Part shown: positions 27,306-38,860 of the stretch, in pieces | Numbering within the stretch: position 1 is the stretch's first letter | Layout: the number at the start of each line of letters is the position of its first letter | DNA from: Azohydromonas caseinilytica | Lineage (GTDB): Bacteria; Pseudomonadota; Gammaproteobacteria; Burkholderiales; Burkholderiaceae_C | Reading direction: 5' to 3' | Assembly (NCBI RefSeq): GCF_012927045.1 | Contig: NZ_JABBFW010000005.1 | Coordinates: forward strand, 1-64,000 | Length of the DNA: 64,000 bases | Program-made: the position numbers and the translations under genes | The notes under the pieces: model-generated | The model's input: only the letters and a program-made list of their open reading frames with translations | Databases searched by the model: none | What the model was told of the DNA's origin: nothing

Positions 27306-28478
27306 ATGCGCAACGACATGAGGGCCGACGTGCCCATGTATGAGGCCAATGACGATGAAGGCATTGGCCTGCTCGACATCGCCGTACCAATGGTGCAGCA
27401 CTTGAGGCTGCTCATTGCAGGGCCGCTGGTGGTTGGTCTCTTGGCACTAGGGCTCAGCTTTCTCATCACGCCCACGTTTACAGCCAAGACCGTCTTCATG
27501 CCTCCGGCGCAGCAGCAAAGCTCGGCTGCGGCCGCCCTGGGCTCGCTGGGCGCTCTGGCGGGCGGCTTGGGCTCGCTAGCTGGCATCAAGAATATGTCCG
27601 ACCAGTACGTTGGGCTGATGCAGAGCACCACGGTGGCCGACCGCATCATCGAGCGCTTCAAGCTGATGGAGGTCTACGACGTAGAGTACCGGCAGGATGC
27701 CCGCAAGCAACTCGCCAACAACGTGCGCATCGGTGTGGGCAAGAAGGACGGGCTCATCAGTGTGGAGGTGGATGACCACGACCCGCAGCGCGCCGCCGAA
27801 ATGGCCAACCAGCACGTGGTCGAACTGCGCGCCCTGTCCAGCGGGCTGGCAATTTCCGAGGCCCAGCAACGGCGAGCCTTCTTCGAGGAACAGCTTCAGC
27901 AAGTTCGCGGCAGCCTGACCAGGGCACAGCAGGCCTTGGAAGGCAGCGGCATCAACCCAGGTGCGCTCAAAATCGAGCCCCAGGCTGCCGCAGAGGGCTA
28001 TGTCGCGCTGCGAGCCGAAGCCACAGCCACGGAAGTGCGCCTGCAGGCCATGCGCCGCAGCTTGGCCGACAACGCACCTGAAGTTCAGCAGGCACTGGCC
28101 AAGCTCTCGGCATTGCGGGGCCAGTTGGCACGCCTGGAAGCCAACACCAGCCAGCAAGGCGGAGACGCGAACTACGTGAGCAAGTATCGCGAGTTCAAGT
28201 ACCAGGAGGCGCTGTTCGACATCATGGCCAAGCAGTACGAGCTGGCACGGGTGGATGAGAGTCGCGAGGGCACGTTGATCCAAGTGGTTGACCCCGCTAC
28301 CCCGCCCGAGCGCAAGAGCGCCCCCAAGAAGGGACTCATCGCCGTAGCAACCACGTTCATCACCTTCTTGCTACTGGCCGGTTTCGTCGTCGTGCGTCAC
28401 TTCTGGCGCCGCTCTGCCGCCGATCCGGACAAGGCCGAGAAGCTGATGCAGTTGCGTGCTGCGCTACACCGCTCCTGA
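27306..28478 (+). CDS. Wzz-family chain-length regulator (polysaccharide co-polymerase)
   Basis: Wzz/KpsE-type co-polymerases set chain length and couple synthesis to export. The 390-residue protein has membrane segments at about 37-54 and 341-362 flanking a large periplasmic domain. The domain contains the helical, Gln-rich EAQQRRAFFEEQLQQVRGSL and VVDPATPPERKSAPKKGL just before the second membrane segment, the typical proline-rich motif. There is no cytoplasmic kinase domain, so this is not a Wzc-type tyrosine kinase. It lies directly downstream of the SLBB export gene, which supports a joint export machine. Confidence 0.88.
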   Translation: MRNDMRADVPMYEANDDEGIGLLDIAVPMVQHLRLLIAGPLVVGLLALGLSFLITPTFTAKTVFMPPAQQQSSAAAALGSLGALAGGLGSLAGIKNMSDQYVGLMQSTTVADRIIERFKLMEVYDVEYRQDARKQLANNVRIGVGKKDGLISVEVDDHDPQRAAEMANQHVVELRALSSGLAISEAQQRRAFFEEQLQQVRGSLTRAQQALEGSGINPGALKIEPQAAAEGYVALRAEATATEVRLQAMRRSLADNAPEVQQALAKLSALRGQLARLEANTSQQGGDANYVSKYREFKYQEALFDIMAKQYELARVDESREGTLIQVVDPATPPERKSAPKKGLIAVATTFITFLLLAGFVVVRHFWRRSAADPDKAEKLMQLRAALHRS

Positions 28479-28503
28479 TTCCTCCACTTTCCACGCTTCA
28501 TAA

Positions 28504-29565
28504 ATGACGATCCTGGTTACCGGCGGCGCCGGCTTCATCGGCAGCAACTTCGTGCTCGACTGGATCGCGCAGGTCGGCGAGCGCGTGCTCAACCTCGACG
28601 CGCTGACCTACGCGGGCAACCTGCGCAACCTGGCTTCGCTGCAGGGCGATGAGCGCCATGTCTTCGTGCACGGCGACATCTGCGACCGCACGCTGGTGGA
28701 CAAGCTGCTGGCCGAGCACCGGCCGCGCGCCGTGGTGCACTTCGCCGCCGAAAGCCACGTGGACCGCAGCATCCACGGCCCCGGCGCCTTCATGCGCACC
28801 AACGTCGAGGGCACCTTCACGCTGCTGGAGGCCGCGCGCGGCTACTGGGGTGGGCTGAAGGAGGAGGACAAGAGCGCCTTCCGCTTCCTGCATGTCTCCA
28901 CCGATGAGGTCTACGGCAGCCTCGCGCCCGATGCGCCCGCGTTCACCGAGGACCATCCCTACGAGCCCAACAGCCCGTACTCGGCCAGCAAGGCCGCCAG
29001 CGACCACCTCGTGCGCGCCTGGCACCACACCTACGGGCTGCCGGTACTCACCACCAACTGCTCCAACAACTACGGCCCCTATCACTTCCCCGAGAAGCTG
29101 ATCCCGCTGCTGATCGTCAACGCCCTGGCGGGCAAGCCGCTGCCGGTGTACGGCGACGGACGCCAGATCCGCGACTGGCTCTACGTCAAGGACCACTGCT
29201 CGGGCATCCGCGCCGTGCTGGCCGGCGGCCGCGTCGGCCAGACCTACAACATCGGCGGCTGGAACGAGCAGGCCAACATCGACATCGTGCACAAGGTCTG
29301 CGGCCTGCTCGACGAGTTGCGCCCCGACCCCGCCGGCCCCTACGCGCGGCTGGTCACGCATGTCGCCGACCGCCCCGGCCACGACCGCCGCTACGCCATC
29401 GACGCGCGCAAGCTCGAGCGCGAGCTGGGCTGGCGCCCGGCCGAGACCTTCGACAGCGGCATCCGCAAGACCGTGCAGTGGTACCTGGACCATCCCGATT
29501 GGGTGGCCGAGGTGCAGAGCGGCGCCTACCGCGACTGGCTCGACCGGAACTACACCACGCGCTGA
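28504..29565 (+). CDS. rfbB: dTDP-glucose 4,6-dehydratase
   Basis: RfbB converts dTDP-glucose to dTDP-4-keto-6-deoxyglucose. The 353-residue SDR protein has the NAD loop [10 protein letters not shown] at 6-15, the dehydratase triad residues Thr133-Asp134-Glu135 in VSTDEVYG and Tyr159/Lys163 in YSASK. The length is usual for RmlB. It begins the rfbBDAC block; its product feeds both rhamnose synthesis and, probably, the aminotransferase at 34600. Confidence 0.97.
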   Translation: MTILVTGGAGFIGSNFVLDWIAQVGERVLNLDALTYAGNLRNLASLQGDERHVFVHGDICDRTLVDKLLAEHRPRAVVHFAAESHVDRSIHGPGAFMRTNVEGTFTLLEAARGYWGGLKEEDKSAFRFLHVSTDEVYGSLAPDAPAFTEDHPYEPNSPYSASKAASDHLVRAWHHTYGLPVLTTNCSNNYGPYHFPEKLIPLLIVNALAGKPLPVYGDGRQIRDWLYVKDHCSGIRAVLAGGRVGQTYNIGGWNEQANIDIVHKVCGLLDELRPDPAGPYARLVTHVADRPGHDRRYAIDARKLERELGWRPAETFDSGIRKTVQWYLDHPDWVAEVQSGAYRDWLDRNYTTR

Positions 29566-29580
29566 GCGGGGAGGACGGAC

Positions 29581-30477
29581 ATGAAGATTCTGCTGCTGGG
29601 CAAGAGCGGCCAGGTCGGCTGGGAGCTGCAGCGCGCCCTCAGCCCCCTGGGCGAGCTCGTGGCGCTGGACCATGAGGGCGCGCCGGGGCTGTGCGGCGAC
29701 TTCCGCGAGCCCGCCGGCGTGGCCGCCGCGGTGCGCAGCGTGCGCCCGGACCTCATCGTCAATGCCGCCGCCCACACCGCCGTGGACAAGGCCGAGAGCG
29801 AGCCCGAGGTGGCGCAGGCCATCAACGCCGCCACGCCCGGCGCCATCGCGCGCGAGGCCGCGGCGCTGGGCGCCTGGCTGGTGCACTACAGCACCGACTA
29901 CGTCTTCGACGGCTCGGGCCAGGCGCCGCGCGACGAGGACGCGCCCACCGGCCCCTTGAGCGTCTACGGCCGCACCAAGCTCGAAGGCGAGGAGGCCATC
30001 CGCGCCAGCGGCTGCCGCCACCTGATCCTGCGCACCAGCTGGGTCTACGCCGCGCGCGGCGGCAACTTCGCCAAGACCATGCTGCGCCTGGCCGCCGAGC
30101 GCGAGCGGCTCACCGTCATCGACGACCAGATCGGCGCGCCCACCGGCGCGGACTTTCTGGCCGACGTCAGCGTGCACGCCCTGCGTGCCGCCATGGCCCA
30201 ACCCGGGCTGGCGGGCACCTACCACGCCGTGGCCGCGGGCGAGACCAGCTGGCACGGCTACGCGCGCTTCGTGATCGAGTGGGCTCGCGCCCACGGCCTG
30301 CCGGTGAAGGTGGCCCCCGAGGCGGTGGCGCCCATTCCGACCAGCGCCTACCCCACCCCGGCGCGCCGGCCGCTGAACTCGCGCCTGAGCACGCGCAAGC
30401 TGCAGGACGCCTTCGGCCTGACGCCCCCGCCGTGGCAGCAGGGGGTGGAGCGCATGCTCACCGAAGCATTCGCCTGA
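29581..30477 (+). CDS. rfbD: dTDP-4-dehydrorhamnose reductase
   Basis: RfbD carries out the last step to dTDP-L-rhamnose. The 298-residue SDR protein starts [19 protein letters not shown], and contains [12 protein letters not shown], the STDYVFDG segment and YGRTKLEGE with the catalytic Tyr/Lys. The gene is 15 bases after rfbB and 31 bases before rfbA. Confidence 0.95.
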   Translation: MKILLLGKSGQVGWELQRALSPLGELVALDHEGAPGLCGDFREPAGVAAAVRSVRPDLIVNAAAHTAVDKAESEPEVAQAINAATPGAIAREAAALGAWLVHYSTDYVFDGSGQAPRDEDAPTGPLSVYGRTKLEGEEAIRASGCRHLILRTSWVYAARGGNFAKTMLRLAAERERLTVIDDQIGAPTGADFLADVSVHALRAAMAQPGLAGTYHAVAAGETSWHGYARFVIEWARAHGLPVKVAPEAVAPIPTSAYPTPARRPLNSRLSTRKLQDAFGLTPPPWQQGVERMLTEAFA

Positions 30478-30508
30478 ACCACGCATCGAACAGCCCCAGG
30501 GAGGGAGC

Positions 30509-31402
30509 ATGACGACGACGAACCAGCGCAAGGGCATCATCCTGGCCGGCGGCTCCGGCACCCGGCTGCACCCGGCCACGCTGTCCATCAGCAAGCAGCT
30601 GCTGCCGGTGTACGACAAGCCCATGGTCTATTACCCGCTGAGCACGCTGATGCTGGCCGGGATGCGCGAGATCCTGCTCATCAGCACGCCGCAGGACGTG
30701 CCGCGCTTCCAGGCGCTGCTGGGCGACGGCAGCCAGTGGGGCATCTCGCTGCAGTACTGCGTGCAGCCCAGCCCCGACGGGCTGGCGCAGGCCTTCATCC
30801 TGGGCCGCGACTTCGTGAACGGCGCCCCCAGCGCACTGGTGCTGGGCGACAACATCTTCTACGGCCACGACTTCTACAACCTGCTCAAGCGCGCCACGCA
30901 GCGCACCCAGGGCGCCTCGGTGTTCGCCTACCACGTCAACGACCCCGAGCGCTACGGCGTGGTGGAGTTCGACGCGCAGCAGCGCGCGCTGAGCATCGAG
31001 GAAAAGCCCAAGGCGCCCAAGAGCAGCTACGCCGTCACGGGCCTGTACTTCTACGACGAGCAGGTGTGCGACATCGCCGCCGACATCCGCCCCAGCGCCC
31101 GCGGCGAGCTCGAGATCACCGACGTCAACGCCGCCTACCTGCGCCGCGGCCAGCTCGACGTGGAGATCATGGGCCGCGGCTACGCCTGGCTCGACACCGG
31201 CACGCACGACAGCCTGCTCGAGGCCGGGCAGTTCATCGCCACGCTGGAAAAGCGCCAGGGCCTCAAGGTGGCCTGCCCCGAGGAGATCGCCTGGCGCGCT
31301 GGCTGGATCAACGACGCGCAGCTGGAGCGCCTGGCGCAGCCCATGCTCAAGAACGGCTATGGGCAGTACCTGATGAAGATCCTGCGCGACACCACCTTCT
31401 GA
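30509..31402 (+). CDS. rfbA: glucose-1-phosphate thymidylyltransferase
   Basis: RfbA makes dTDP-glucose from dTTP and glucose-1-phosphate, the entry to the pathway. The 297-residue protein has the nucleotide-binding [16 protein letters not shown] at 9-24, [12 protein letters not shown], and [12 protein letters not shown] strong GGGAGGGAG ribosome binding site precedes ATG 30509. End-product inhibition by dTDP-rhamnose is known for the family. Confidence 0.97.
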   Translation: MTTTNQRKGIILAGGSGTRLHPATLSISKQLLPVYDKPMVYYPLSTLMLAGMREILLISTPQDVPRFQALLGDGSQWGISLQYCVQPSPDGLAQAFILGRDFVNGAPSALVLGDNIFYGHDFYNLLKRATQRTQGASVFAYHVNDPERYGVVEFDAQQRALSIEEKPKAPKSSYAVTGLYFYDEQVCDIAADIRPSARGELEITDVNAAYLRRGQLDVEIMGRGYAWLDTGTHDSLLEAGQFIATLEKRQGLKVACPEEIAWRAGWINDAQLERLAQPMLKNGYGQYLMKILRDTTF

Positions 31403-31415
31403 CCAGCACCCGAGC

Positions 31416-31967
31416 ATGAACGTCATCAAGACCGCGCTGGAAGGCGTGCTGATCCTGGAGCCCAAGGTGTTCGGCGACGAACGCGGCTTCTTCATGGAGA
31501 GTTTCAACCAGCGCGCCTTCGACGAGGCCGTGGGCCGCCCTGTCGAATTCGTGCAGGACAACCACTCGCGCTCGGCGCGCGGCGTGCTGCGCGGGCTGCA
31601 CTTCCAACTGCCACCGCACGCGCAGGGCAAGCTCGTGCGCGTGACGCAGGGCAGCGTCTTCGACGTGGCCGTGGACATGCGCAAGAGCAGCCCCACCTTC
31701 GGGCGCTGGGTGGGCGTGGAGCTCTCGGGCACCAACCACCGCCAGTTCTGGATTCCGCCGGGCTTCGCGCACGGCTTCCTCGTCACCAGCGACAGCGCCG
31801 ACTTCCTCTACAAGACCACCGACTACTACGCGCCGCAGGCCGAAGGCGCCGTGCGCTGGGACGACCCCACGGTCGGCGTGCAGTGGCCGCTGGAGGGGCT
31901 GACTCCCCTGCTCTCCGCCAAGGATGCGGCGGCGCCGCTGCTGGAGGCGGCGGCGCATTTCGATTGA
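31416..31967 (+). CDS. rfbC: dTDP-4-dehydrorhamnose 3,5-epimerase
   Basis: RfbC epimerises C3 and C5 of dTDP-4-keto-6-deoxyglucose. The 183-residue cupin protein has FQDNHSRS-like FVQDNHSRSARGVLRGLHFQ with catalytic His62, WIPPGFAHGFLV, and LYKTTDYY with Tyr132. The length is standard. It is the fourth gene of the rfbBDAC set, 13 bases after rfbA. Confidence 0.97.
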   Translation: MNVIKTALEGVLILEPKVFGDERGFFMESFNQRAFDEAVGRPVEFVQDNHSRSARGVLRGLHFQLPPHAQGKLVRVTQGSVFDVAVDMRKSSPTFGRWVGVELSGTNHRQFWIPPGFAHGFLVTSDSADFLYKTTDYYAPQAEGAVRWDDPTVGVQWPLEGLTPLLSAKDAAAPLLEAAAHFD

Positions 31968-32034
31968 GGCCGGCCGGCGCGTCGCGCCCGGCGGTGTCCC
32001 GCCATTGCAGTCACCCGTTTTCCACTTCAACAAC

Positions 32035-33339
<1,305 letters not shown>

Positions 33340-33347
33340 GACCTGGC

Positions 33348-34406
33348 ATGAGTACCTACACCTCCCTGCAGGCCCGTCTGGCCGCCGAGCCCCGCACTTG
33401 GCTCGTCACCGGCGTGGCCGGCTTCATCGGCAGCAACCTGCTGGAGACCCTGCTCAAGCTCGGCCAGCGCGTGGTCGGCCTGGACAACTTCGCCACCGGC
33501 CACCGCCGCAACCTCGACGAGGTGCGCAGCCTGGTCGCGCCGGCGCAGTGGGCCAACTTCCACTTCATCGAGGGCGACATCCGCAGCCTCGAAGACTGCC
33601 GGCGCGCCATGCGCTGGAGCGGTGCCGGTGCGGACGAGACGCTCGCCGTGGACCACGTGCTGCACCAGGCCGCGCTGGGCAGCGTGCCGCGCAGCCTGGC
33701 CGACCCGCTCACCAGCAACGAGGTCAACATCAGCGGCTTCCTCAACATGCTGGTGGCCGCGCGCGACGCCGGCGTCAAGAGCTTCACCTATGCCGCCAGC
33801 AGCAGCACCTACGGCGATCACCCGGCGCTGCCCAAGGTGGAAGACACCATCGGCCGCCCGCTGAGCCCCTACGCCGTCACCAAGTACGTCAACGAGCTCT
33901 ACGCCGACGTGTTCGCCCGCAGCTACGGCTTCGCCAGCATCGGGCTGCGCTACTTCAACGTCTTCGGCCCGCGCCAGGACCCCGAGGGCGCCTACGCGGC
34001 CGTGATCCCGAAGTGGAGCGCGGCGCTGTTGCGCGGCGAGACCGTGTTCATCAACGGCGACGGCGAGACCAGCCGCGACTTCTGCTTCATCGACAACGCC
34101 GTGCAGGCCAACCTTCTGGCCGCCACCGCCGAGGCGCCGGAAGCGCGCAACCAGGTCTACAACGTGGCCGTGGGCGACCGCACCACGCTCGATGCGCTGT
34201 TCGGCCTGTTGCGCGACGCGCTGCAGTCCCATGGCGTGAGCCCCGAGGCGCGCCCCACGCACCGCGACTTCCGCACCGGCGACGTGCGTCACAGCCAGGC
34301 CGACATCGCCAAGGCGCAGCGGCTGCTGGGCTACGCGCCCACGCACCGCATCGGCGACGGCATCGCGCAGGCGATGCCGTGGTATGTCAGGAACCTGCAG
34401 CGCTGA
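33348..34406 (+). CDS. tviC: UDP-N-acetylhexosamine(uronate) 4-epimerase, TviC/WbpP type
   Basis: The 352-residue SDR epimerase has [17 protein letters not shown] at 20-36, GLDNFATG, the catalytic Ser/Tyr/Lys set (SSSTYG at 151-156, Tyr175, Lys179) and [15 protein letters not shown]. TviC and WbpP interconvert UDP-GlcNAc/GalNAc or their uronates at C4. Together with the upstream dehydrogenase, the expected product is UDP-N-acetylgalactosaminuronate. This is the last gene before a 193-base gap without clear signals. Confidence 0.9.
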   Translation: MSTYTSLQARLAAEPRTWLVTGVAGFIGSNLLETLLKLGQRVVGLDNFATGHRRNLDEVRSLVAPAQWANFHFIEGDIRSLEDCRRAMRWSGAGADETLAVDHVLHQAALGSVPRSLADPLTSNEVNISGFLNMLVAARDAGVKSFTYAASSSTYGDHPALPKVEDTIGRPLSPYAVTKYVNELYADVFARSYGFASIGLRYFNVFGPRQDPEGAYAAVIPKWSAALLRGETVFINGDGETSRDFCFIDNAVQANLLAATAEAPEARNQVYNVAVGDRTTLDALFGLLRDALQSHGVSPEARPTHRDFRTGDVRHSQADIAKAQRLLGYAPTHRIGDGIAQAMPWYVRNLQR

Positions 34407-34599
34407 GCCGGTCGGCCCAGCCGGAAGAAGCCTTTCAGGAGCCCCGGAAACCAAGCCTGCCGCATCGTTCGCGTCGCCGCGTCCGGCCCCCGCCCGGCGC
34501 CGGGCATGCCCGCGGCGCGGGCCGGCCACCCGCCGCGCAGGGCGTTGCCGTCGTCCCACACCCTGGAGCTTCCGGGGCAGTCACACCGAGCCAAGATCC

Positions 34600-35706
34600 A
34601 TGCAAAAGCCCGTCTACGTCACCCAACCCTACCTGCCGCCGTTGGAGGAGTTCGTTCCGTACCTGCAGAGCATTTGGGACAACAAGGTGCTCACCAACGG
34701 CGGGCCCTTCCACCAGCAGTTGGAACAGGCGCTGTGCGAGTACCTGGGCGTGGAGCACATCGCGCTGTTCTGCAACGGCACCCAGGCGCTGGTGACGGCG
34801 CTGCAGGCGCTGCGCGTCACGGGTGAGGTCATCACGACGCCCTACTCCTTCGTGGCCACCGCGCACTCGCTGCTGTGGAACGGCATCAAGCCGGTGTTCG
34901 TGGACGTGGAGCCCGACACGCTCAACCTCGACCCGCGCCAAATCGAGGCGGCCATCACGCCGCACACCACGGCCATCATGCCGGTGCACTGCTACGGCCG
35001 GCCCTGCGACGTGCACGCCATCCAGAAGATCGCCGACAACTACAACCTGCGCGTCATCTACGACGCCGCGCATGCCTTCGGCGTGCGCCACCAGGGCGCC
35101 AGCGTGCTCAAGCACGGCGACCTCTCGGTGCTGAGCTTCCACGCCACCAAGGTGTTCAACACCTTCGAGGGCGGCGCCATCGTGTGCCCGGACGCCAAGA
35201 CCAAGCAGCGCATCGACCACCTCAAGAACTTCGGTTTCGTGGACGAGACCACCGTGGTGGCGCCGGGCATCAACGGCAAGATGAGCGAGATCAATGCCGC
35301 CTTCGGGCTGCTGCAGCTGCGCCACATCGAGCACGCGCTGCAGCGCCGCGCCGAGATCGCCGAGATCTACACCCAGGCGCTGTCGGGCGTGAAGGGCCTG
35401 CGCCTGCTGCCCGACGCGCCGCAGACGGTGGCCAACCATTCCTACTACCCGATCCTGGTCGAGGACGGCTACGCGCTGGGCCGTGACGCGCTGTACCAGC
35501 GCCTGCGCGAGCACAACGTCTACGCGCGGCGCTATTTCTACCCGCTGATCTCCGACTTCCCGATGTACCGCGGTCTGCCTTCGGCCGCGCCGGCGCTGCT
35601 GCCCGTGGCCAGCCACGCTGCGGCCAAGGTGCTGTGCCTGCCCATCTATCCCGCGCTCACCGACGCGGAGCAGCAGCGCGTGATCGACATCATCCAAGGC
35701 GCCTGA
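34600..35706 (+). CDS. DegT/DnrJ/EryC1-family sugar aminotransferase (VioA-like)
   Basis: This PLP enzyme adds an amino group to a keto-sugar nucleotide. The 368-residue protein has the family opening VYVTQPYLPPLEEF, TPYSFVATAHS, MPVHCYGRPCDV, and the PLP lysine Lys184 in SFHATKVFNTFEGG. Because rfbA and rfbB supply dTDP-4-keto-6-deoxyglucose and no 3,4-ketoisomerase (FdtA/QdtA) is seen, a 4-aminotransferase giving dTDP-4-amino-4,6-dideoxyglucose is the best guess. Assignment to VioA rather than FdtB or WecE is not certain. ATG 34600 excludes an Arg/Pro-rich upstream extension. Confidence 0.82.
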   Translation: MQKPVYVTQPYLPPLEEFVPYLQSIWDNKVLTNGGPFHQQLEQALCEYLGVEHIALFCNGTQALVTALQALRVTGEVITTPYSFVATAHSLLWNGIKPVFVDVEPDTLNLDPRQIEAAITPHTTAIMPVHCYGRPCDVHAIQKIADNYNLRVIYDAAHAFGVRHQGASVLKHGDLSVLSFHATKVFNTFEGGAIVCPDAKTKQRIDHLKNFGFVDETTVVAPGINGKMSEINAAFGLLQLRHIEHALQRRAEIAEIYTQALSGVKGLRLLPDAPQTVANHSYYPILVEDGYALGRDALYQRLREHNVYARRYFYPLISDFPMYRGLPSAAPALLPVASHAAAKVLCLPIYPALTDAEQQRVIDIIQGA

Positions 35707-35707
35707 C

Positions 35708-36277
35708 ATGGGACAGCTCAGCCGCGAGGCGATCGAGGGCATGGGCTTCGCGGCCGTGGGCCGCAACGTGCTGCTCTCGGACAAGGCCTCGTTCTACAAC
35801 TGCGCCCACATCCGCATCGGCGACAACGTGCGCATCGATGACTTCTGCGTGCTCTCGGCCGGCCGCGGCGGCATCGTGCTGGGCAGCTTCATCCATGTGG
35901 CGGTCCAGAGCACGCTCATCGGCGCCGGGCGCATCGAGCTGGGCGACTTCTGCAACCTCTCCTCGCGCGTGGCCCTCTATTCGAGCAGCGACGACTACTC
36001 CGGTGCGACGATGACCAACCCCATGGTGCCGGCGGCCTTCACCGGCGTGACGCACGCCGATGTCGTGTTGGGCCGGCATGTCATCGTCGGCAGCGGCTCG
36101 GTCGTCCTGCCCGGCGTGCGCCTGGAGGACGGGGTGGCTGTCGGCGCCCTGAGCCTGGTCACGCGCGACTGTGCCGCCTTCGGCATCTATGCCGGCAACC
36201 CCGCGCGGCGCATCAAGGAGCGCAAGCGCGAGCTCCTGCAGCTGGAGCAGCAGTTCCTGCAGAGCCTGCAGGGCTGA
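35708..36277 (+). CDS. left-handed beta-helix (hexapeptide) acyltransferase
   Basis: The 189-residue protein is built from hexapeptide repeats (IRIGDNVRIDDFCVLS, VVLGRHVIVGSGSVVLPGV), ending in the typical GIYAGNPARRIKER. It starts 1 base after the aminotransferase stop, so it most likely N-acylates the amino sugar made there (VioB-like role). O-acetylation of the polysaccharide is the alternative. No catalytic residue was assigned with certainty. Confidence 0.8.
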   Translation: MGQLSREAIEGMGFAAVGRNVLLSDKASFYNCAHIRIGDNVRIDDFCVLSAGRGGIVLGSFIHVAVQSTLIGAGRIELGDFCNLSSRVALYSSSDDYSGATMTNPMVPAAFTGVTHADVVLGRHVIVGSGSVVLPGVRLEDGVAVGALSLVTRDCAAFGIYAGNPARRIKERKRELLQLEQQFLQSLQG

Positions 36278-36312
36278 GCCCGCCCCGTTCCTTCCCAACC
36301 GCGTCCGCCCCG

Positions 36313-37812
36313 ATGTCCTTCAGGCGCAACGTCATCGCCAGCTACGCCAGCCAAATCTACGTCACGGTGATCGGCATCGTGATCGTGCCCCTGTACATCC
36401 GCTACATGGGCGTGGAGGCGTACGGGCTGGTGGGCTTCTACGCGATGCTGCAGGCTTGGTTCCAGCTGCTGGACATGGGACTCTCGCCCACCATGGCGCG
36501 CGAAACCGCGCGCCATGCCGGCGGCGCCGTGGACGGGCTGACGCTGCGGCGGCTGCTGCGTGCGCTGGAGGCCTTCTTCCTGGCGATTGCCGCGGTGGGC
36601 GTGCTGGCGCTGGTGCTGGGCGCGGACTGGGTGGCCTCACGCTGGCTCAACGCCCAGCAGCTCAGCACCGAGCAGGTGCGCGTGGCCATCCAGCTGATGG
36701 CCGGCATCGTGGGACTGCGCTGGATGGCGGCGCTGTACCGCAGCGCGCTGGGCGGCTTCGAGCAGCAGGTCTGGCTCGGCGCGCTCAACGCCAGCTCGGC
36801 CACCGCGCGCTTCGTGCTCGTGATCCCGGTGCTGATGTTCGTTGGTACCACGCCGGCCCATTTCTTCGGCCATCAACTGCTCGTGGCGCTGGTGGAGACC
36901 GCGCTGCTGGCCCGGCGCACCTACCGGCTGCTGCCGCCGCTGCCCGTCGGCACCCCGGTAGGCCTGCACTGGCACCCGCTGCGCGAGCGACTCCACTTCT
37001 CGCTGAGCCTGGCCTTCACCAGCGCGGTATGGGTTGGCGTGACGCAGAGCGACAAGCTGCTGCTGTCCAAGCTGCTGCCGTTGAGCGAGTACGCGCACTT
37101 CTCGCTGGCCGTGCTGTTCGCCTCGGCGGTGTCGATCCTCAGCGGGCCTCTGAGCTCGGCGCTGCTGCCGCGCCTGAGCCGGCTGCAGGCCCAGGGCGAC
37201 GAGGCCGGGCTGCTGACGCTGTACCGGCAGGCCACGCAGGGCACCGCGATCGTGGCCCTGCCGGTGGCGCTGGCCCTGTGCTTCGGAGCCGAGCCGCTGC
37301 TGCGCGCCTGGACCGGCGACGCCGCGCTGGCGCAGCAGACCGCCACGATCCTGCGGCTCTATGCCGCGGGCAATGCCGCCCTCGCCATCGCCGCCTTTGC
37401 CTACTACCTGCAGTTCGCCAAGGGCGACGTGCGGCTGCACCTGGTGGGCAACCTCATCTTCCTCACCGTCCTGGTGCCTGCGATCTGGCTGGCCACGCTG
37501 CATTACGGCGCGCAAGGCGCCGGCTGGGCTTGGCTGACGATCAATGTCGTCTACCTGCTGCTGTGGGTACCGCTGGTGCACCGGCGCTTTGCGCCTGGCC
37601 TGCACGGCAGCTGGCTGCTGCGGGACGTGCTGCTCATCGCCCTGCCGCCCGCCGTGCTGACCTGGCTGGCCGAACGTTGGGTGCCCTGGCCGCACAACCC
37701 GGTGGCGGTGGGCGCCATGCTGGCCGCAGCCGCAATGCTCCTGGCGCTGTTGGCCATGCTGGCCTCGCCCCATGTGCGCGGCTTTGTCAAGCGACAGCTG
37801 CAGGCTGCTTGA
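36313..37812 (+). CDS. Wzx-type polysaccharide flippase
   Basis: The 499-residue protein has about 12-14 membrane segments starting at residue 10 (IASYASQIYVTVIGIVIVPLYI), and the MATE/Wzx pattern with GVEAYGLVGFYAMLQAWFQLLDMG. It would move lipid-linked repeat units across the inner membrane. Flippases are poorly conserved, so substrate cannot be read from sequence. It is the first of three flippase genes in the locus. Confidence 0.85.
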   Translation: MSFRRNVIASYASQIYVTVIGIVIVPLYIRYMGVEAYGLVGFYAMLQAWFQLLDMGLSPTMARETARHAGGAVDGLTLRRLLRALEAFFLAIAAVGVLALVLGADWVASRWLNAQQLSTEQVRVAIQLMAGIVGLRWMAALYRSALGGFEQQVWLGALNASSATARFVLVIPVLMFVGTTPAHFFGHQLLVALVETALLARRTYRLLPPLPVGTPVGLHWHPLRERLHFSLSLAFTSAVWVGVTQSDKLLLSKLLPLSEYAHFSLAVLFASAVSILSGPLSSALLPRLSRLQAQGDEAGLLTLYRQATQGTAIVALPVALALCFGAEPLLRAWTGDAALAQQTATILRLYAAGNAALAIAAFAYYLQFAKGDVRLHLVGNLIFLTVLVPAIWLATLHYGAQGAGWAWLTINVVYLLLWVPLVHRRFAPGLHGSWLLRDVLLIALPPAVLTWLAERWVPWPHNPVAVGAMLAAAAMLLALLAMLASPHVRGFVKRQLQAA

Positions 37813-37864
37813 GCCCGGCCCACAGCCCGAAGACTGACCGGCCCCACCGCAACATCCACCGCAC

Positions 37865-38860
37865 ATGAGCCCACAAGCACCGAGCACGGCCGCCGTGCCA
37901 GACATCTCCATCTGCGTGGTGACCTACAACCACGAGCACCTCATCCGCCAGTGCCTGCAGAGCCTGGTGGACCAGCACACCCGGCGTTCGCTGGAGATCA
38001 TCGTCGGCGAGGACTGCTCCACCGACGGCACGCGCCGCATCGTCCAGGAATTCGCCGATAAATATCCCGGAATCATCAAGCCCCTGCTTCACGAAAAGAA
38101 CAAGGGGATGATCGGCAACTATTTGTCCGTGCACCGGTCCGCAACTGGAAAATACATCTGCCATTGCGACGGCGACGACTTCTGGGAACCCGGCAAGGTT
38201 GAGCTCCAGGCTCAATTTCTCGACAACGAGCCTGACTGCGTAGCCGTGCTCTCGAATTCCTACGTGATCAACGAACAGGGTGAGCGGATCGGCGTCTTTT
38301 CCGAGCATGTGCGCCGCAAATTCGATCTTGCCTATTTGATCCGGGACGGCAACTTCCTGCATCACAGCACGATGATGTACCGGGCGGAAATGCGCTCCGT
38401 GATGTTCCCTCCCCTACCTGAATTCATCGACTACCACATCTACATTCTGCTGGCCCGACAAGGCAAGCTCGGCTATATCGACGAGTATCTGGCCTCTTAC
38501 CGGACCCAATCCGCCTCATCGGTCATTCGCAACGACAACGAACGCATCCGGCGCCTGAACTGGCAGGCGCTGGCCGAGGTCAAGCCGTCCGACGCCCCCC
38601 TGGATGTGATCCGGAAGGCCGATGCCAAATTCCTGGCCGGTGCCTTTTATCAGGCGCTGCGCAGCCGCCGCTTCGATCTCTACCCCAAGTGGATCGAGCT
38701 CGCGGGGCAGCGTCCTGGAACCCGCTCCACCGTGCCGTTGCAATTGCAGGCCACAGCCTTGATGGCAGGGTCCATTCTCGGAAAGGTAGCCCACCGCCTG
38801 CGCACCAAGCTCCACGCGGCGCCGGCATCGAACCGGGTTTTCTACCCCAAACAGCCGTGA
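37865..38860 (+). CDS. family 2 glycosyltransferase
   Basis: The 331-residue protein has a GT-A fold start (ISICVVTYNHEHLIRQCLQS), the nucleotide-binding acidic pair in GEDCSTDGT (about 48-56) and the metal-binding CDGDDFW at 101-107. No membrane segment is evident apart from a weakly hydrophobic C-terminal region. It probably adds a sugar to the lipid-linked repeat unit; donor and acceptor are unknown. From about 38.05 kb the DNA becomes visibly less GC-rich than the neighbours. Confidence 0.85.
   Translation: MSPQAPSTAAVPDISICVVTYNHEHLIRQCLQSLVDQHTRRSLEIIVGEDCSTDGTRRIVQEFADKYPGIIKPLLHEKNKGMIGNYLSVHRSATGKYICHCDGDDFWEPGKVELQAQFLDNEPDCVAVLSNSYVINEQGERIGVFSEHVRRKFDLAYLIRDGNFLHHSTMMYRAEMRSVMFPPLPEFIDYHIYILLARQGKLGYIDEYLASYRTQSASSVIRNDNERIRRLNWQALAEVKPSDAPLDVIRKADAKFLAGAFYQALRSRRFDLYPKWIELAGQRPGTRSTVPLQLQATALMAGSILGKVAHRLRTKLHAAPASNRVFYPKQP

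Noticed and set aside
25361-27661. 766-residue minus-strand frame opposite the export gene
   Set aside because: Very long open frames on the antisense strand are common in high-GC genes. Its composition (His, Arg, Ala, Val rich) and lack of motifs mark it as a shadow.
34384-34599. 72-codon in-frame extension before the VioA-like aminotransferase
   Set aside because: Composition is Arg/Pro/Ala rich and non-homologous-looking; the family N-terminus starts at ATG 34600.
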